Below are positions 35,901 through 47,415 of a stretch of 64,000 nucleotides of DNA, piece after piece; position 1 is the stretch's first letter, and every line of letters begins with the position of its first letter. The stretch lies in the NCBI GenBank assembly GCA_037501455.1, contig CM074862.1, positions 85,397,501 to 85,461,500 of the forward strand, given 5' to 3'. Source of the DNA: Lantana camara. Its lineage: Eukaryota; Streptophyta; Magnoliopsida; Lamiales; Verbenaceae. The notes beneath the pieces were generated by a model that was not told where the DNA came from, did not search any database, and saw nothing but the letters and a program-made list of their open reading frames with translations. The position numbers were made by a program, and so were the translations under genes.

Positions 35901-38900
35901 ATTTTGCACCATCTAATGATGTAGCAATGTTATGTCTATTTTTTGTGTACCCTATTTAACTCTCTCGACAGGTTTTTGTATTACTGTCTATGCAATTTCT
36001 GAAGGAGAATGTTTTCATATACTATAAGTGTCTGGATTTGTTCTTTGATTGGACATGGTTAAGTTTTTGTTAAGTAGAGCCACAAAATCCCTTACATAGG
36101 TTGGCTTGAGCACTTCTGCCACAAAGAAAACTATGATGGAAGGTGCAAGGCGAAGTTTTGACTACTTTCAGCATTATTATCTTATTTATGTTTCAGAAGG
36201 GGTTAAGTTTTCTGAAAAGGGCGTGAAATAAACCAGCATCATGCAATGCCATGCAGCTTCCATTCATCATGAAGAAGGACCATCCATCATTGCTTATTGT
36301 AGTGGGGGTTAAGATTTTCATCCAAGCGCTTTTTGTCTTTCATGCGATCTCATCTCGATTTATCACATACCAATCTAGAGAAATTTCACTACTTTTAGTA
36401 GTTGGATCTAGCATGACAAAGGAAACAATTATATATTATACTTAAAATCATGATCTGCTATCTGGCATAGAGTTACAGCCAGATGTGGTTTATTTCATTG
36501 TGCATCATACTCTAGATTGATAAATTCTGTTATGAAAATCTGTCAGATGCCCCTCTTGTTAAAGACGATTTAATCTTAGTTCAGGTTTTATGTATGAATG
36601 CTTTTTCTGAATATATTTTATCCAGAGATTGTTTATGCCCTCAACAGGTCGGTATCACCATTGCTGCTCGGAAATATGATTTCGATGCTCTGGCACCTTT
36701 CCAAGTTTCTGATATATTGAATATCCAACCGGTGGTGAAGCATTCCATTCCAGTTTGTTCAGAAGCCAAGGATCTGGTTGAAACTGGAAAGGTTCAACTA
36801 GCGGAGGTATGTATTACTTTGATTTGTGAGGAAATCTGAATTAGATTACCGTACCAGTAAATAATGCTCTTATAAGACTGGCATTTGATTTATTTATTTT
36901 CAAAATTGGGGATGGAGATGTTCGAAATGAAAGCTTGTAATAAATAAGCTCTCAGTTGGTTTCTCTCGTTATATGTAATGAATTTGGCTACAAAAAAGTC
37001 ATTCAACCAGATGCCTTTATGTGTTTTAAGAGTGTATATTATCAACTGTGATTTCTTGTTATACTACTACTGATATTTGAAGGGGATTAAAACAGAACTC
37101 GGACATTCTTCCAATATATCATAAATTGCAATTGCATAGTTGCTACTTCTATTGATCTTTCTTTCTTTTGCTTTCCTCAGGGAATGCTGAGTGAGGCATG
37201 CACACTTTTTTCTGAAGCTTTGTCAATTCTCCAGCAGGTGAACTTACCTAATCTTTATTCCTTGTACGGTCTCTTAGTATTCTCATCTTAGGGCACATAA
37301 CAAGCTACACTAAAAAAATGCAGGTCACCGGTCCAATGCATCGAGAGGTTGCAAATTGTTGCCGGTAATTAGTAGAACTTGCTCTCGTTATTATCAGAAT
37401 GCTGTTGTTTTTTCCTTATATTACTGGACATTATCATACATACTGCAGCTATTCCCCAGGCATCAATAGTTTGGTTCTTTAATTCCTAGTTTAATTAATT
37501 TATGCTGCCACTAAACATGGATTTTGATTATAGCTACTTGGCAATGGTCTTGTATCATGCTGGAGATATGGCTGGAGCAATAGTGCAACAGCACAAGGAA
37601 CTAATCATAAATGAACGCTGCCTTGGACTGGACCACCCCGATACTGCTCACAGGTATTGCACAAACCATTTCCCTCGGCTGTTTCATATTTTCAGTTGCA
37701 TAAGTTAATCCTTATCTACTAACAAGTTTTTTGATTTTTTAACTCACCTATTCTTTTGAACTGATCTATTACGGTATCCCACCACTTCTGATAGGCTGAT
37801 TAGTAATTTTGTGGCTGTCGGGAGAAATTAAATGAAATGAACCACCTTTATAGTGCATCCCTTGAGATATTCTCAGTATTCCTAAGGCATATTATTTAAT
37901 GCAGCTATGGGAATATGGTCCTTTTCTATCAGGGTCTCAATCAGACAGAGCTAGCATTACGTCATATGTCACGCGCATTGCTTCTTCTAAGTTTTTCATC
38001 CGGCCCAGATCACCCTGATGTTGCTGCCACTTTTATAAATGTGGCTATGATGTATCAAGATATTGGAAAGATGGATACTGCACTTCGATATTTGCAAGAA
38101 GCCTTGAAAAAGAATGAAAGACTACTGGGAGAGGAGCATATTCAAACTGCAGTATGCTATCACGCTCTCGCAATTGCATTCAACTGTATGGGTGCCTTCA
38201 AGCTTTCTCACCAGGTATATGCCAAAGCTATTTATGTCCTTTATGATATTTTGGTGTAATAAACTCTTCACTTCATATTATTGACCATGGATATGGCAGC
38301 ATGAAAAGAAAACATACGATATCCTTGTAAAACAACTGGGAGAGGAGGACTCCAGGACCAAGGATTCTCAGAACTGGATTAAAACTTTTAAAGCACGGGA
38401 GATGCAAGTAAATTTTTTTGTCCTAATCACTTTATGCAATTTTTGTTTTTCTATATCATAGATATTCTCTATAAATCTTTTTATACCCAGATTAATGCGC
38501 AAAAGCAGAAAGAAGGTCAGTCTCTAGATGCTGCTTCCGCACAGAAAGCTATTAACTTACTTAAGGTACTTATCTCTGTCAGCAAGCTTCTCTCTCCTTT
38601 ACCAAGCTCATACAAAATCGATAACGTCAGTGAAAGGAAGGAATTGAAATGAGCTACAACAAATTTAGATATTCCAAATCTAATACCTATACGATAAGGG
38701 GTGGAACCAGAATTCTTTGCTCAAGGGCTGAAATTAAATCAAAATATTGGGACAAACACTAGCGGAATTTGTACTGGGGGTGCTGAAACCTGTTTTTTTT
38801 TTTTTCCCTCCAACCCCTGTATATAACACTTTTGTTAAATTTATAAAACGTCTTTTCCAGGCGCATCCAGACCTGATCCAAGCATTCCAAGCTGCTGCAG

Positions 38901-39313
38901 TAGGTGGGGGCTCTAGTAGTTCTACAAACAACAAATCATTCAACAATCCCGTCATCGGTGAAGCCCTCCCACGAGGACGGGGCGTTGATGAAAGAGCAGC
39001 AAAAGCTGCTGCAGAAGTTAGGAAGAAAGCAGCAGCCAGAGGTCTCCTCATACGTCCCCACGGTGTTCCTGTACAGGCTATGCCACCACTTTCTCAGTTG
39101 CTTAATATCATCAACTCAGGAACGACCCCAGATAATGCTCCAAACAGTGAACCTAATGACGGAGCGAAGAAAGAAGAAGCCAATGGCCATACTTCTAATG
39201 GAGTAAAAGATCCCGAATCGGGTCAACCAGGTCAGGCTCCAGTAGGATTAGGGTCGGGTTTATCTTCTTTGGCTACTAAGAAGCAGAAAACGAAGACCAA
39301 AGCCAAATCATGA
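26946..39313 (+). CDS. FMT: Clustered mitochondria protein (FRIENDLY/FMT type), 28 exons, with one in-frame stop
   Basis: CLU/FMT proteins are cytosolic, bind mRNAs for mitochondrial proteins, and keep mitochondria dispersed. The start is [11 protein letters not shown]. Exons: 26946-27153, 28106-28167, 28410-28599, 28896-29036, 29176-29329, 29484-29677, 29768-29869, 30110-30245, 30330-30458, 30862-31258, 31591-31695, 32197-32315, 32788-32896, 32989-33123, 33473-33598, 33685-33855, 34021-34107, 34899-35033, 35343-35498, 35578-35646, 36648-36806, 37181-37237, 37324-37364, 37534-37653, 37905-38214, 38300-38407, 38491-38565, 38861-39313. All junctions are GT-AG, total 4,248 nt in phase (1,415 aa, near the Arabidopsis length). 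Domains: CLU_N about 75-155, GSKIP-like about 235-340, CLU from about 374, central conserved block about 775-900, TPRs about 1,030-1,240 ([28 protein letters not shown]), basic C-terminus. Codon 358 is TGA where the family has Arg. Without rescue only the first 357 residues are made. Confidence 0.93.
30130..30132 (+). other. In-frame TGA (codon 358) in exon 8 of the FMT-like gene
   Basis: Exon 8 starts at 30,110 in phase from exon 7 and reads DHKRDAA, then TGA, then [20 protein letters not shown]. The same frame continues to the exon end. Family members have Arg here, so CGA to TGA by a single C-to-T change (a CpG deamination) is the simplest origin. A sequencing or assembly error cannot be excluded from one sequence. 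Confidence 0.85.
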
Positions 39314-39600
39314 TGAAATTTCTGGTAAAATCCAAATTTGTCTGTTTTGGTTCTTTTTCGGGTAGGTGTAGCCTTTCAGTTTCAAAGTTCCATTGAATCA
39401 CGGATTAGTACTTAGTATCTTGCACTAAGCTTCAAAAGGTTGAGTATATGGATGCCTGCAGTTTTAGTGCAGCATCGTTGTAGTTTTATTCTTCGAATAA
39501 TCGTGCCGAGGAGAATTTTTGCTTGACCTGCAATCATGTAGCAGCAGCCAAGAGATGCAAGAATCTGACGATTCTATTTATATTTTTTCTGAATCCGATT

Positions 39601-39606
39601 AATAAA
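39601..39606 (+). terminator. Polyadenylation signal of the FMT-like gene
   Basis: AATAAA lies 288 bp after the stop codon, followed by GT- and T-rich sequence (GTTTTG, TTTTTGTATTGTG). It is the best plant-type poly(A) signal in the 3' flank. Confidence 0.55.
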
Positions 39607-39639
39607 GTTTTGAAGCAGCTTTGCCTTGTGATCTCCAGA

Positions 39640-40901
39640 TGCTTTTTGTATTGTGAGTTTTGATTTTATTCGTTGCTCATTTTGCTTTTATTGGATCATG
39701 ATGCTGTCAAGCTACCTGATCAAGTTTAGCTTGTTTTCTCATCCCTCTACATTTATTCATTCCATTATTTTGATATTGTAATGAAGTAAAATTTTCTATA
39801 TTATTGCAAAATATAATGTTCAGAATAATTAGAACAACTTTAGGACCAAAAATAGAATAATTAGAACAACTTTAGCATAATTAGTAGATTTATAAGTGCA
39901 GAATCTCCTTAAAAATAATTCCAAGATTTTGTATAGTATTATTAGTGGTAAGGGGAGTTGGGATATTCTGTTTCACTTTTATACTTTATTTTCTGTTGAT
40001 TCTATGATGCACGGATACGGTGACATGGGCACGATATGAATACGACGATACGGTTCTTTTTTAAATTTCTCACTTAAGGAGTATCGGATACAGTGTTGGA
40101 CACGAGTATCCGACATGACACAACACGACACAATAAAACGATATTTTTAAAAGTATCGGTGCATCATAGGACTTTGATTTATATATATTTATAAACATGT
40201 CACATGGAATATTCTGTTGCACTTTTATATTTCATCTTCGATTTGATTTATATACACCTCATGTATACACGGCATGTATATTGGTAGATGATCCTTAAGA
40301 GTGCCACCCTCTTAGTTTTGGGCTTTTGGCTTTCAGCATGAATTTTATGGGGAAATTTAAAAAATATTGAATAATCTCTTTTTGATCTCTCAGAGTTTCC
40401 CCTCACCCAATTGAGTGAAGGGTTAATCTCCCGAGGTAGTTGAAGGCGCTTATTATAATCTTGTTTATTATTAATATATAATGAAAATACATAACCACTC
40501 ACTTGATTTATCTTCTTCTTATGGTTATAGTTAAATTCTAATTCTGATAATTTGGAAATAAATTACTCTTCTTTTTCTTTTGGTCGAATGAAATAAATTA
40601 CTCTTCTTTTATCATTTAATTATTAATTTCAAAACCAGATTCAATTAATAATTTAAATTTTTTGTTTTGTTTCGATTTAATTATGAATTAAGTAATTTAT
40701 ACTGGAATCATATAGGTTAATTAACGTCATAGGATTATTTTATTTGAATTAGATTTTTAACTAATAGTCTAATACATTTATGCAAAATTTTGATTAATTC
40801 TTCAACAGATACCTAAAATGAGACTTTTCAAAAATAATAATTTTTTTATTCGTGTTGCAAAAAATGGTACCGGTTGGAGGGGATTTAAGGTTTTGATATT
40901 A
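39640..40901. other. Intergenic, AT-rich
   Basis: No gene recognised. It contains a short hairpin element (40,002-40,169), listed separately. Confidence 0.4.
40002..40169. mobile_element. Small terminal-inverted-repeat element (MITE-like)
   Basis: The ends are CTATGATGCACGGATAC and the complement GTATCGGTGCATCATAG, a 17-bp inverted pair with one mismatch. The 168-bp interior is rich in GATAC and CACGA words. Similar ~40-bp direct repeats (ATATTCTGTTTCACTTTTATA and ATATTCTGTTGCACTTTTATA) flank it at about 39,963 and 40,208. Confidence 0.55.
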
Positions 40902-41072
40902 GTTGCAGGGATTTCCCGCGACTCCGATTATTTTATTATTATTTACTGCAGAGTCGCGGAGATCTCGCTCCAATATTTTATATTATTTTAATAGGAGTCG
41001 CAGAGATCTCCTGCAACTCCAATATTTTTTCTATATTTTATTATGGAGTTGCATGATAAAGCCAGCGACTCC
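40902..41072. repeat. Cluster of GGAGTCGC-type inverted repeats
   Basis: Four inverted-repeat modules of the type GGAGTCGCAGAGATCTCCTGCAACTCC are separated by AT-rich spacers that carry CAATATTTTxTATATTxT direct repeats. It resembles the subterminal region of a DNA transposon. No CACTA end or other terminus was found nearby. Confidence 0.55.
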
Positions 41073-41534
41073 ATTAAGCCCTTTTTTTTTTTCCTGATTT
41101 CGTAATTTCGTTTATTTATTGTTTAAGTATTTATATTTATATTGTCGATTATTTTCTTTATTTTGAAAATTTGTTTTATGTCTCATATGACTTTATGATA
41201 TTCATTGCACCTGAAATTGAATTAACAGTGTTTGGTGGTACATTGAGGTGACTACTCAACATTGTTAAAAGTGAGTGGGTGTACAATTGTGACTGTGGTT
41301 GAATTATTACCTTTGAAAGTTGAATGTATTATTGTATCACATGCATCTATTTATACTCTTTCCTCGGTATTATTGTATCATTGCATCTATTTTCACAATA
41401 CATTCACTCAAAACTTTATGCGTCCAAAACTCTTTCCTCAGCTTTTCTTCCAGCCAATTTTCTTAACCTCTCTAAACTTTCTTACATCCCAAGAACTTTC
41501 TTAAGTTATTTTTTACATCCGTCCCTCTTCTATA
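41073..41534. other. Upstream region of the MULE gene
   Basis: AT-rich. A TATA-like CTATTTATAC lies at 41,347-41,356, about 180 bp before the ATG, and the leader is CT-rich. No frame of interest. Confidence 0.35.
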
Positions 41535-41564
41535 ATGGAATCAATTGAATTAATTGTTTTTTAT

Positions 41565-41597
<33 letters not shown>

Positions 41598-41990
41598 AAT
41601 TATACTGTCTCCAATAATTCCGTTTTTTACGATTTACCCCCAGTAGCTTCAACGAGAATTTCACGTTCACTCGCGTTTGATGGTCTACGCCAGGAGGTTT
41701 GGTCTGAATCGATCGCAATACACCATTCAACTATTATCGTCCTTCTATATCTCTAGGACCCCGATACCCCTGGAAACAGTCATTGAAATAAATGACGATC
41801 GAGTATTGTGGTGTTACACAAATCCGGAGGCCCAGCTTGAATCTTTTAAGGTTTTTGTTATAGTTGAACCAATCCACACACAACAATCCATAGTGGCCAG
41901 TTGGGGTGAAGACATGCGAAGCTATATGGATTTGCTAAGCCAAGATATGTCTTCCGTCACCAGTGGGTTCGGAGTATTTGGTATCAATAA
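41535..41990 (+). pseudogene. MULE transposase gene, 5' part (interrupted)
   Basis: From ATG at 41,535 the product opens MESIELIVFYGG, then a poly-Gly tract encoded by 32 G, then GNYTVSNNSVFYDLPP. The frame slips near 41,697; the next frame gives FGLNRSQYTIQLLS and RTPIPLETVIEINDD, the N-terminal region typical of plant MuDR-type transposases. The gene is cut at about 41,991 by LARD 2 and continues at 62,574. No target duplication matches across the two flanks, because this end of the LTR has lost about 53 bp together with flanking sequence. Confidence 0.65.
41565..41596 (+). repeat. Run of 32 G
   Basis: Thirty-two consecutive G lie in the coding region of the MULE fragment, giving a poly-glycine tract in every frame. 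MULE proteins usually have only a short Gly-Gly here. Expansion of a homopolymer or an assembly artefact are both possible. Confidence 0.95.
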
Positions 41991-43057
41991 CCCGACCCGC
42001 ATATGAAATGAAAAATCCGTACACGTGCCAGATCAGAGCGAACGGAGACTCACTCACTTACTATGCTAGGCGGGAGCTAAACTTTTGAAACCATATAAAT
42101 GTATATAAAAAAAATAACAAAGGCGGAAGCATAGCCTGTAATCATTTATCAATACAAGCAATGAGTGACGGGTTCAACTAACATAGATACCTATTCCCGA
42201 AAATTCAAACAGAAACATAAGTCAAAATTTCACGGGTTCAATCTATCCCTAGAAGCCTGTCCCGAATCAATAGCATAAAATCAATACAATTCATTCATAC
42301 ATTGTGACTTAATCAATTTACAATATGCGTGTGGATAGACTCAGACGATACCAAGAAACTCGACAGACTCAATTTCCCGCCCAACACTCCAAAACATGCA
42401 AGAACCTGAAAATAAATCCGGGTTCAGTCTATAGGAGACTGGTGGGTAAAAAAAAACAGGGTTTAATATTATAATATTACAAGAATTAAACCGCACACAC
42501 ACACATGCGAGTCATAATCCCGTACGAGGTTTTAAAACATTTCCCAAGTGGGTGAAAACAAAGAAACCAACGCCCGAGATTACAACTATCAATCTCGTTC
42601 ATTCATTACAATCATGTGGTCAATACGTGAGCCCGACGAGAGGGCGAATTCTCCAACGTTCACCTCGTGTGTGCATTTATTCATTCATTAGCGATCATGC
42701 GACATTCATTCATTCATTCGATCATTCAATCATTATCATTCATTCATGCATTAACAATTACACCTTTTTCATCCGGATGGTGAACGCGTCGTTTTGGGTT
42801 GAAGTGTACCTTCCCGCCCAACGATATTGTCCTGGCTGGACAGGTTTTGTTCCTCCCTGCCGTGTACCGACCCAGGAGAACGCGTCCACCCATTCATTGA
42901 CCAAAGGGGTTACATGAATCCCCCAATTGACACTCAACTCCCATTCCCCGCTAAAACTCCTAACGAGGGCCGGTATCGCAGTTATTCATTGTGGGACTAA
43001 CACACAGGATCACCATCATCCTTTGCCTCCCCGGATAGCCACATGCATTAAGTCCCT
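41991..43057 (-). repeat. 3' LTR of LARD 2, distal part
   Basis: This matches 57,492-58,065 closely from ACCCGACCCGCATATGAAAT up to AAACCAACGC. The remaining 480 bp is absent from the other LTR. The Copia element enters at 43,058 after TCCCT. Confidence 0.85.
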
Positions 43058-43444
43058 TGTTGGAAAACACGAATCAGAAAGCAGCGGAATTTAAAAAATT
43101 TTCCCAACAAAAGGATCTTGGACTTGCAATCGTGTAACCAAATTCGTAGAGATAAGAAACTTACTTTTCTTTTATTCTTTCTTGAAGCGTTTCAAGCCAC
43201 CCAAGAACGCTCTTCTCGTGGCTTGATCCCCTCTCATTGGTAAAGCTCGAATCTTCAAACTTCTAATTTGAAGCTCTCTAGAGATAGTCCACCAACTTGA
43301 TCACAATCTAACTAGTAAGGATGCTAGTTCTCTAGTTAGTGTTTAGGCTTAACCTAGGGTTTCGTTTATCTTGGAGAAAGGATGGTGTTCAACACATGAA
43401 CCAAAAGAATTGCCAATTAGCTCTAAATGGGAGCTTGAGCTCCC

Positions 43445-43454
43445 CTATATATAG
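43445..43454 (-). promoter_or_regulatory. TATA box of the Copia LTR
   Basis: CTATATATAG (self-complementary) is followed on the minus strand by GGGGAGCTCAAGCTCC. This is a typical plant LTR core promoter, placing transcription start near 43,415. The sequence is missing from the 5' LTR. Confidence 0.6.
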
Positions 43455-43802
43455 ATAAGGGAGAGGGACGCCGAACCCAATCCTTGTTGGGCAAGGATTT
43501 GGTCCCTCTCTCTCCTATTACTTGATCATCAAGTATTTTCCAACTTTGACTTTGAATTCTAATTCAAATCAACTTTAAGAGAGCTAAAAATATCCAAACT
43601 ATTTTTGGATAAGTTTATACTTTATTTATTATAAAATAAATAACTTATTTTTTTATTTAATTAATTAATTCATAATTAATCAACTAGATTATTTTCTCCA
43701 AAATTAGACTTTCTTTTTAATTCAAAATTAAACCAAAGTCTAGTAAATAATTAACACATTTAATTATTTAATATATATATATATACACAATATATATATT
43801 CA

Positions 43803-43870
43803 CACGTGTGGGACACGTGTCACAAGGACACGTGTCACTCACGTGACCCACACGTGTGGTTTCACACGTG
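43803..43870 (-). promoter_or_regulatory. Cluster of six CACGTG G-boxes
   Basis: CACGTG occurs at 43,803, 43,814, 43,829, 43,840, 43,851 and 43,865, mostly as ACACGTGT palindromes. Spacings are 11, 15, 11, 11 and 14 bp. CACGTG is the binding core of plant bZIP and bHLH factors, including the ABA and light pathways. A TATATATA tract lies just downstream in LTR sense. Confidence 0.75.
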
Positions 43871-45003
43871 TGGAACCCCTTAGGCCCGATTAACTCGTTT
43901 AATCATTTTAAAGCCTCAACTCATGTAACCAAGTTGTTGTGTGTGACCCTCTAGGTTCTCAATTCAATTAGCAGTGACCCTAATTAATTAATTCACTAAT
44001 TAATTAATCAGTCCACAGATTAAACGACCATAGTCTAGCAACAGGTGTTTAACCCCTAGCTGAATTGGAATGTTCGGATTCGACAGAACCTTTAAGTCAT
44101 TGATTCATGTGAGATACAATCCTCCTACTTACTATCTCTCAACCAAGATAATCAGAACCCTAATAATCCGGTCTTAAAGCTAAGTGCATTTCATATCCAT
44201 TTGATCTCAATCCAAGAAACCCTTTTCTTGATGTCTTGATCTACTGCCTTGGCCAAGGACTCCATATGGCATATGAATGACTTACACAATAAGAGATCAC
44301 CTTGCAAATGCAAGTGTAGATCCTTTCTTGATTCTCATTCACTTTCATGAATCACTTGTGCAGCCCCAGCATAAGCCTTGAATCAGTTGTCTAAGGCGAC
44401 ACCCTTTAAAGCTTATACCTAAAATTACAGAGTTAACTCATAAAGTGACAAGGAACCTCAAGTCTAAGGATCAATTAATCACATCAATGACTCGTGAGAT
44501 ATTTCCTAATCTGGAAGTTTCCATTTCCTGAAATAGAAACTTCCTTTCCCATTTAGGAATGTTCTCACACGGGGCACCTCAGTGAACTTACTTATTAAAG
44601 TAAGCACCCTCATGTATCACGCACGTATCAACTATACACTTTGCACCTCCATGAAACAAGGTGGTCCTTCTTAAGTGTGTGATCCCACAAGCAAGCCTTA
44701 GAGGAGTCAGGTTGACACTCCCACTGTCTGTAGGACTCATCGGCTTGGAGTATTTTACTAATCACGACTTATGTGATATATGGCTCGTTTCATGAACCAT
44801 TTCACCGAAATGGTAGAGTCCTAAAGTCATCAGGATTAGGGGAGTTCTCATAGATGCACAACTAAAGTAAGCGCATACCAAACAAGAGCATATAAAGAAG
44901 TGTTGCCTCAATTCGTTATTTCATTCAAAGATTGTCTGTGATTACAATAAGGAAAAGCACAAAGCGGATATACAATCGGCTTTCTAGGGCACTATTCCTA
45001 ACA

Positions 45004-45016
45004 ATCTCCCACTTGC
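45004..45016 (-). other. Polypurine tract of the Copia element
   Basis: On the minus strand, CAAGTGGGAGATT-like purine-rich sequence immediately precedes the 3' LTR (TGTTAGGAATAG). Confidence 0.7.
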
Positions 45017-45019
45017 CCG

Positions 45020-47377
45020 TCAAAACCATTCTAAAGCTACTCTAAGTCCCATCTTCTGAAGATGACCTTGGAAAGCTTCTATACTAAGGGGTTTAGTAAG
45101 TGGATCTGCCACGTTCTCTGCTGATGTGACCCTCTCAATTTGCACATCTCCTCTTTTGATAATATCACGGATTAGGTGATACTTCCTCATTATGTGTTTG
45201 GTCCGTTGGTGAGATCTTGGTTCTCTTGCTTGAGCAATCGCCCCAGTGTTGTCACAAAACACAGTAATGGGGTCTTTCATGCTAGAAACAACATTCAACT
45301 CTTGAATGAAGTTTCTAATCCAAACACCTTCCTTAGCTGCATCATTTGCAGCTAAGTATTCGACCTCAGTGGTCAAATCTGCAGTGGTAGTTTGCTTGGA
45401 ACTCTTCCAACTCACTGCTCCGCTGTTTAGGCAGAAAATGTATCCTGACATTGACTTAAAATCATCTAAGTCAGATGCAAAGCTTGCATTGCAGTATCCT
45501 TCGACAGTAAGATCTTTTTGACCTCCGTAAGCTAAGAATAAATCTTTAGTACTTTTCAAGTACTTAAGAATATTCTTCACGGCAGCCCAGTGACCATCTC
45601 CAGGGTCAGATTGGAAACGACTTGTTACACTAACTGCATAAGCCACATCCGGTCGAGTACAAAACATTGCATACATTATGCTACCTATTGCTGATGCATA
45701 AGGTGTATGAGTCATTCTTTCCTTCTCAAGGTTAGTCTCAGGACACATCTTCTTTGAAAGACATGTTCCTACACTCATAGGAAGGTTCTTAACCTTTGCT
45801 GACTCCATATTGAATCTCTTCAATACTTTGTCAATGTACATCGATTGTGATAGTCCTATTAACCTTCTAGATTTATCTCTATAGATTTTAATTCCAAGGA
45901 TATAGGACGCATCACCAAGATCTTTCATCTCGAATTGGTTCGATAACCATAACTTAGTTACTTTCATGTCATCCTTCGAATTCCCAATAAGAAGGATGTC
46001 ATCAACATAAAGTACTAAGAATTGCACTGAGGTCTCCAATTCCTTTCTATACACACAGGACTCATTCGAAATTTGAATGAAGCCAAATGCTTTGACTGAT
46101 TCATCAAATCGAATGTTCCAATTCCTAGAAGCTTGTTTCAATCCATAGATTGATCTTTGGAGTTTGCAAACCTTTTGCTCACTCCCACTGAATGTGAAAC
46201 CTATGGGTTGCTCCATATAAATGTCTTTGTCAATGTCACCATTGAGAAAGGCAGTTTTCACATCCATTTGCCATATCTCATAGTCATAATATGCAACAAT
46301 GGCAAGCATGATCCGAATAGACTTTTGCATTGCGACTGGCGAAAAAGTTTCATCAAAGTCCACGTCGGGTCTTTGAGTGAATCCTTTTGTAACCAGTCTT
46401 GCTTTGTAGGCTGCAATGCTTCCATCAACTCCAAGCTTTCTCTTAAAGATCCATTTGCAACCTATGGGTTTGACCCCATCAGGCAAATCTACCAAGGTCC
46501 AAACTTGGTTGGAGTTCATGGAGTCCATTTCGGATTTCATGGCTTCTATCCACTGTTCAGAGTCAGAATCTGAAAGTGCCTTCTCATATGTTAAAGGATC
46601 ATTATCCTTTTGAGAGATTTCATGGAAGAACCCATACCATCTCTCCGGCTGTCTAGGAGTGCGTTCAGAACGCCTTAGAGGAGGATTTTCGTGTGTATCG
46701 AAATTCGTGATTGGTTGTGGTTGATCAGAAGGGTACGTTTCTTCAGTGGGTGGTGTGGGATCACTTTGGACTTCTTCTAATTCTATGATCTTGCCTTTCT
46801 TTTCTTTAAGGAACGGTTCCTCAAGAAAAGTGGCATTTCTGGAAACAAACACCTTTTGCTCAGATTGATCATAGAAGTAGTATCCTATGGATTCCTTAGG
46901 ATAGCCTACAAAGTAGCATAAGTTAGAACGAGATTCTAACTCATCTCCCACTGTCCTCTTCACGTAAGCAGGACAACCCCAAATTCTTAAGTAAGAATAG
47001 CTAGGGATTTTACCATGCCACATTTCATAGGGCGTTTTAGGGACTGACTTAGAGGGAACTAGATTCAAAATCTTTGCTGCACTTTCTAGGGCATAACCCC
47101 AGAAAGAAGGTGGTAAGTCAGTGAAACTCATCATGGAACGAACCATATCAAGTAAGGTTCGATTCCTTCTCTCAGAAACTCCATTAAGCTGAGGAGTTCC
47201 CGGAGGAGTCCACTGAGAGATAATCCCATTATCTTTGAGATGACTAAGGAATTCTTCACTAAGATACTCGCCTCCTCGATCAGATCGAAGTACTTTGATC
47301 TTGTGACCAGTTTGGTTCTCAACCTCCTTTTGAAATTCTAAGAATTTCTCAAAAGCTTCAGATTTATACTTCATCAA
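45020..47377 (-). pseudogene. Copia pol, 3' part: integrase core, reverse transcriptase, RNase H
   Basis: This open stretch of 785 codons continues the polyprotein after a frameshift; it is not an independent gene. In order it has integrase catalytic residues (LRSDRGGEYLS, then NGVSERRNRTLLD with the Glu), the RT fingers and palm (WQMDVKTAFLNGD, and the YVDDILLIG active site) and RNase H (SWKSSKQTTTADLTTEVEYLA). The RNase H motif that normally has Asp reads EGYCNASF, with Asn at the expected first catalytic Asp, so this activity is probably lost. The end, LTKPLSIEAFQGHLQKMGL, is the normal Copia terminus. RT and integrase motifs look intact. Confidence 0.92.
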
Positions 47378-47415
47378 GTATACATAACCATACCGACTGA
47401 AGTCATCAGTAAAGG

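Larger units (their letters stand above)
43058..45003 (-). repeat. 3' LTR of the Copia element (full length)
   Basis: The plus strand runs TGTTGGAAAACACG to ATTCCTAACA. In sense orientation it has U3 with a CACGTG cluster and a TATA box near 43,445-43,454, then R-U5. The 5' LTR lacks this promoter portion. Confidence 0.9.

Noticed and set aside
38747..38860. Upstream extension of the last FMT-like exon as one open frame
   Set aside because: A good acceptor at 38,859-38,860 and the family sequence AHPDLI place the exon start at 38,861; the open frame before it is intron.
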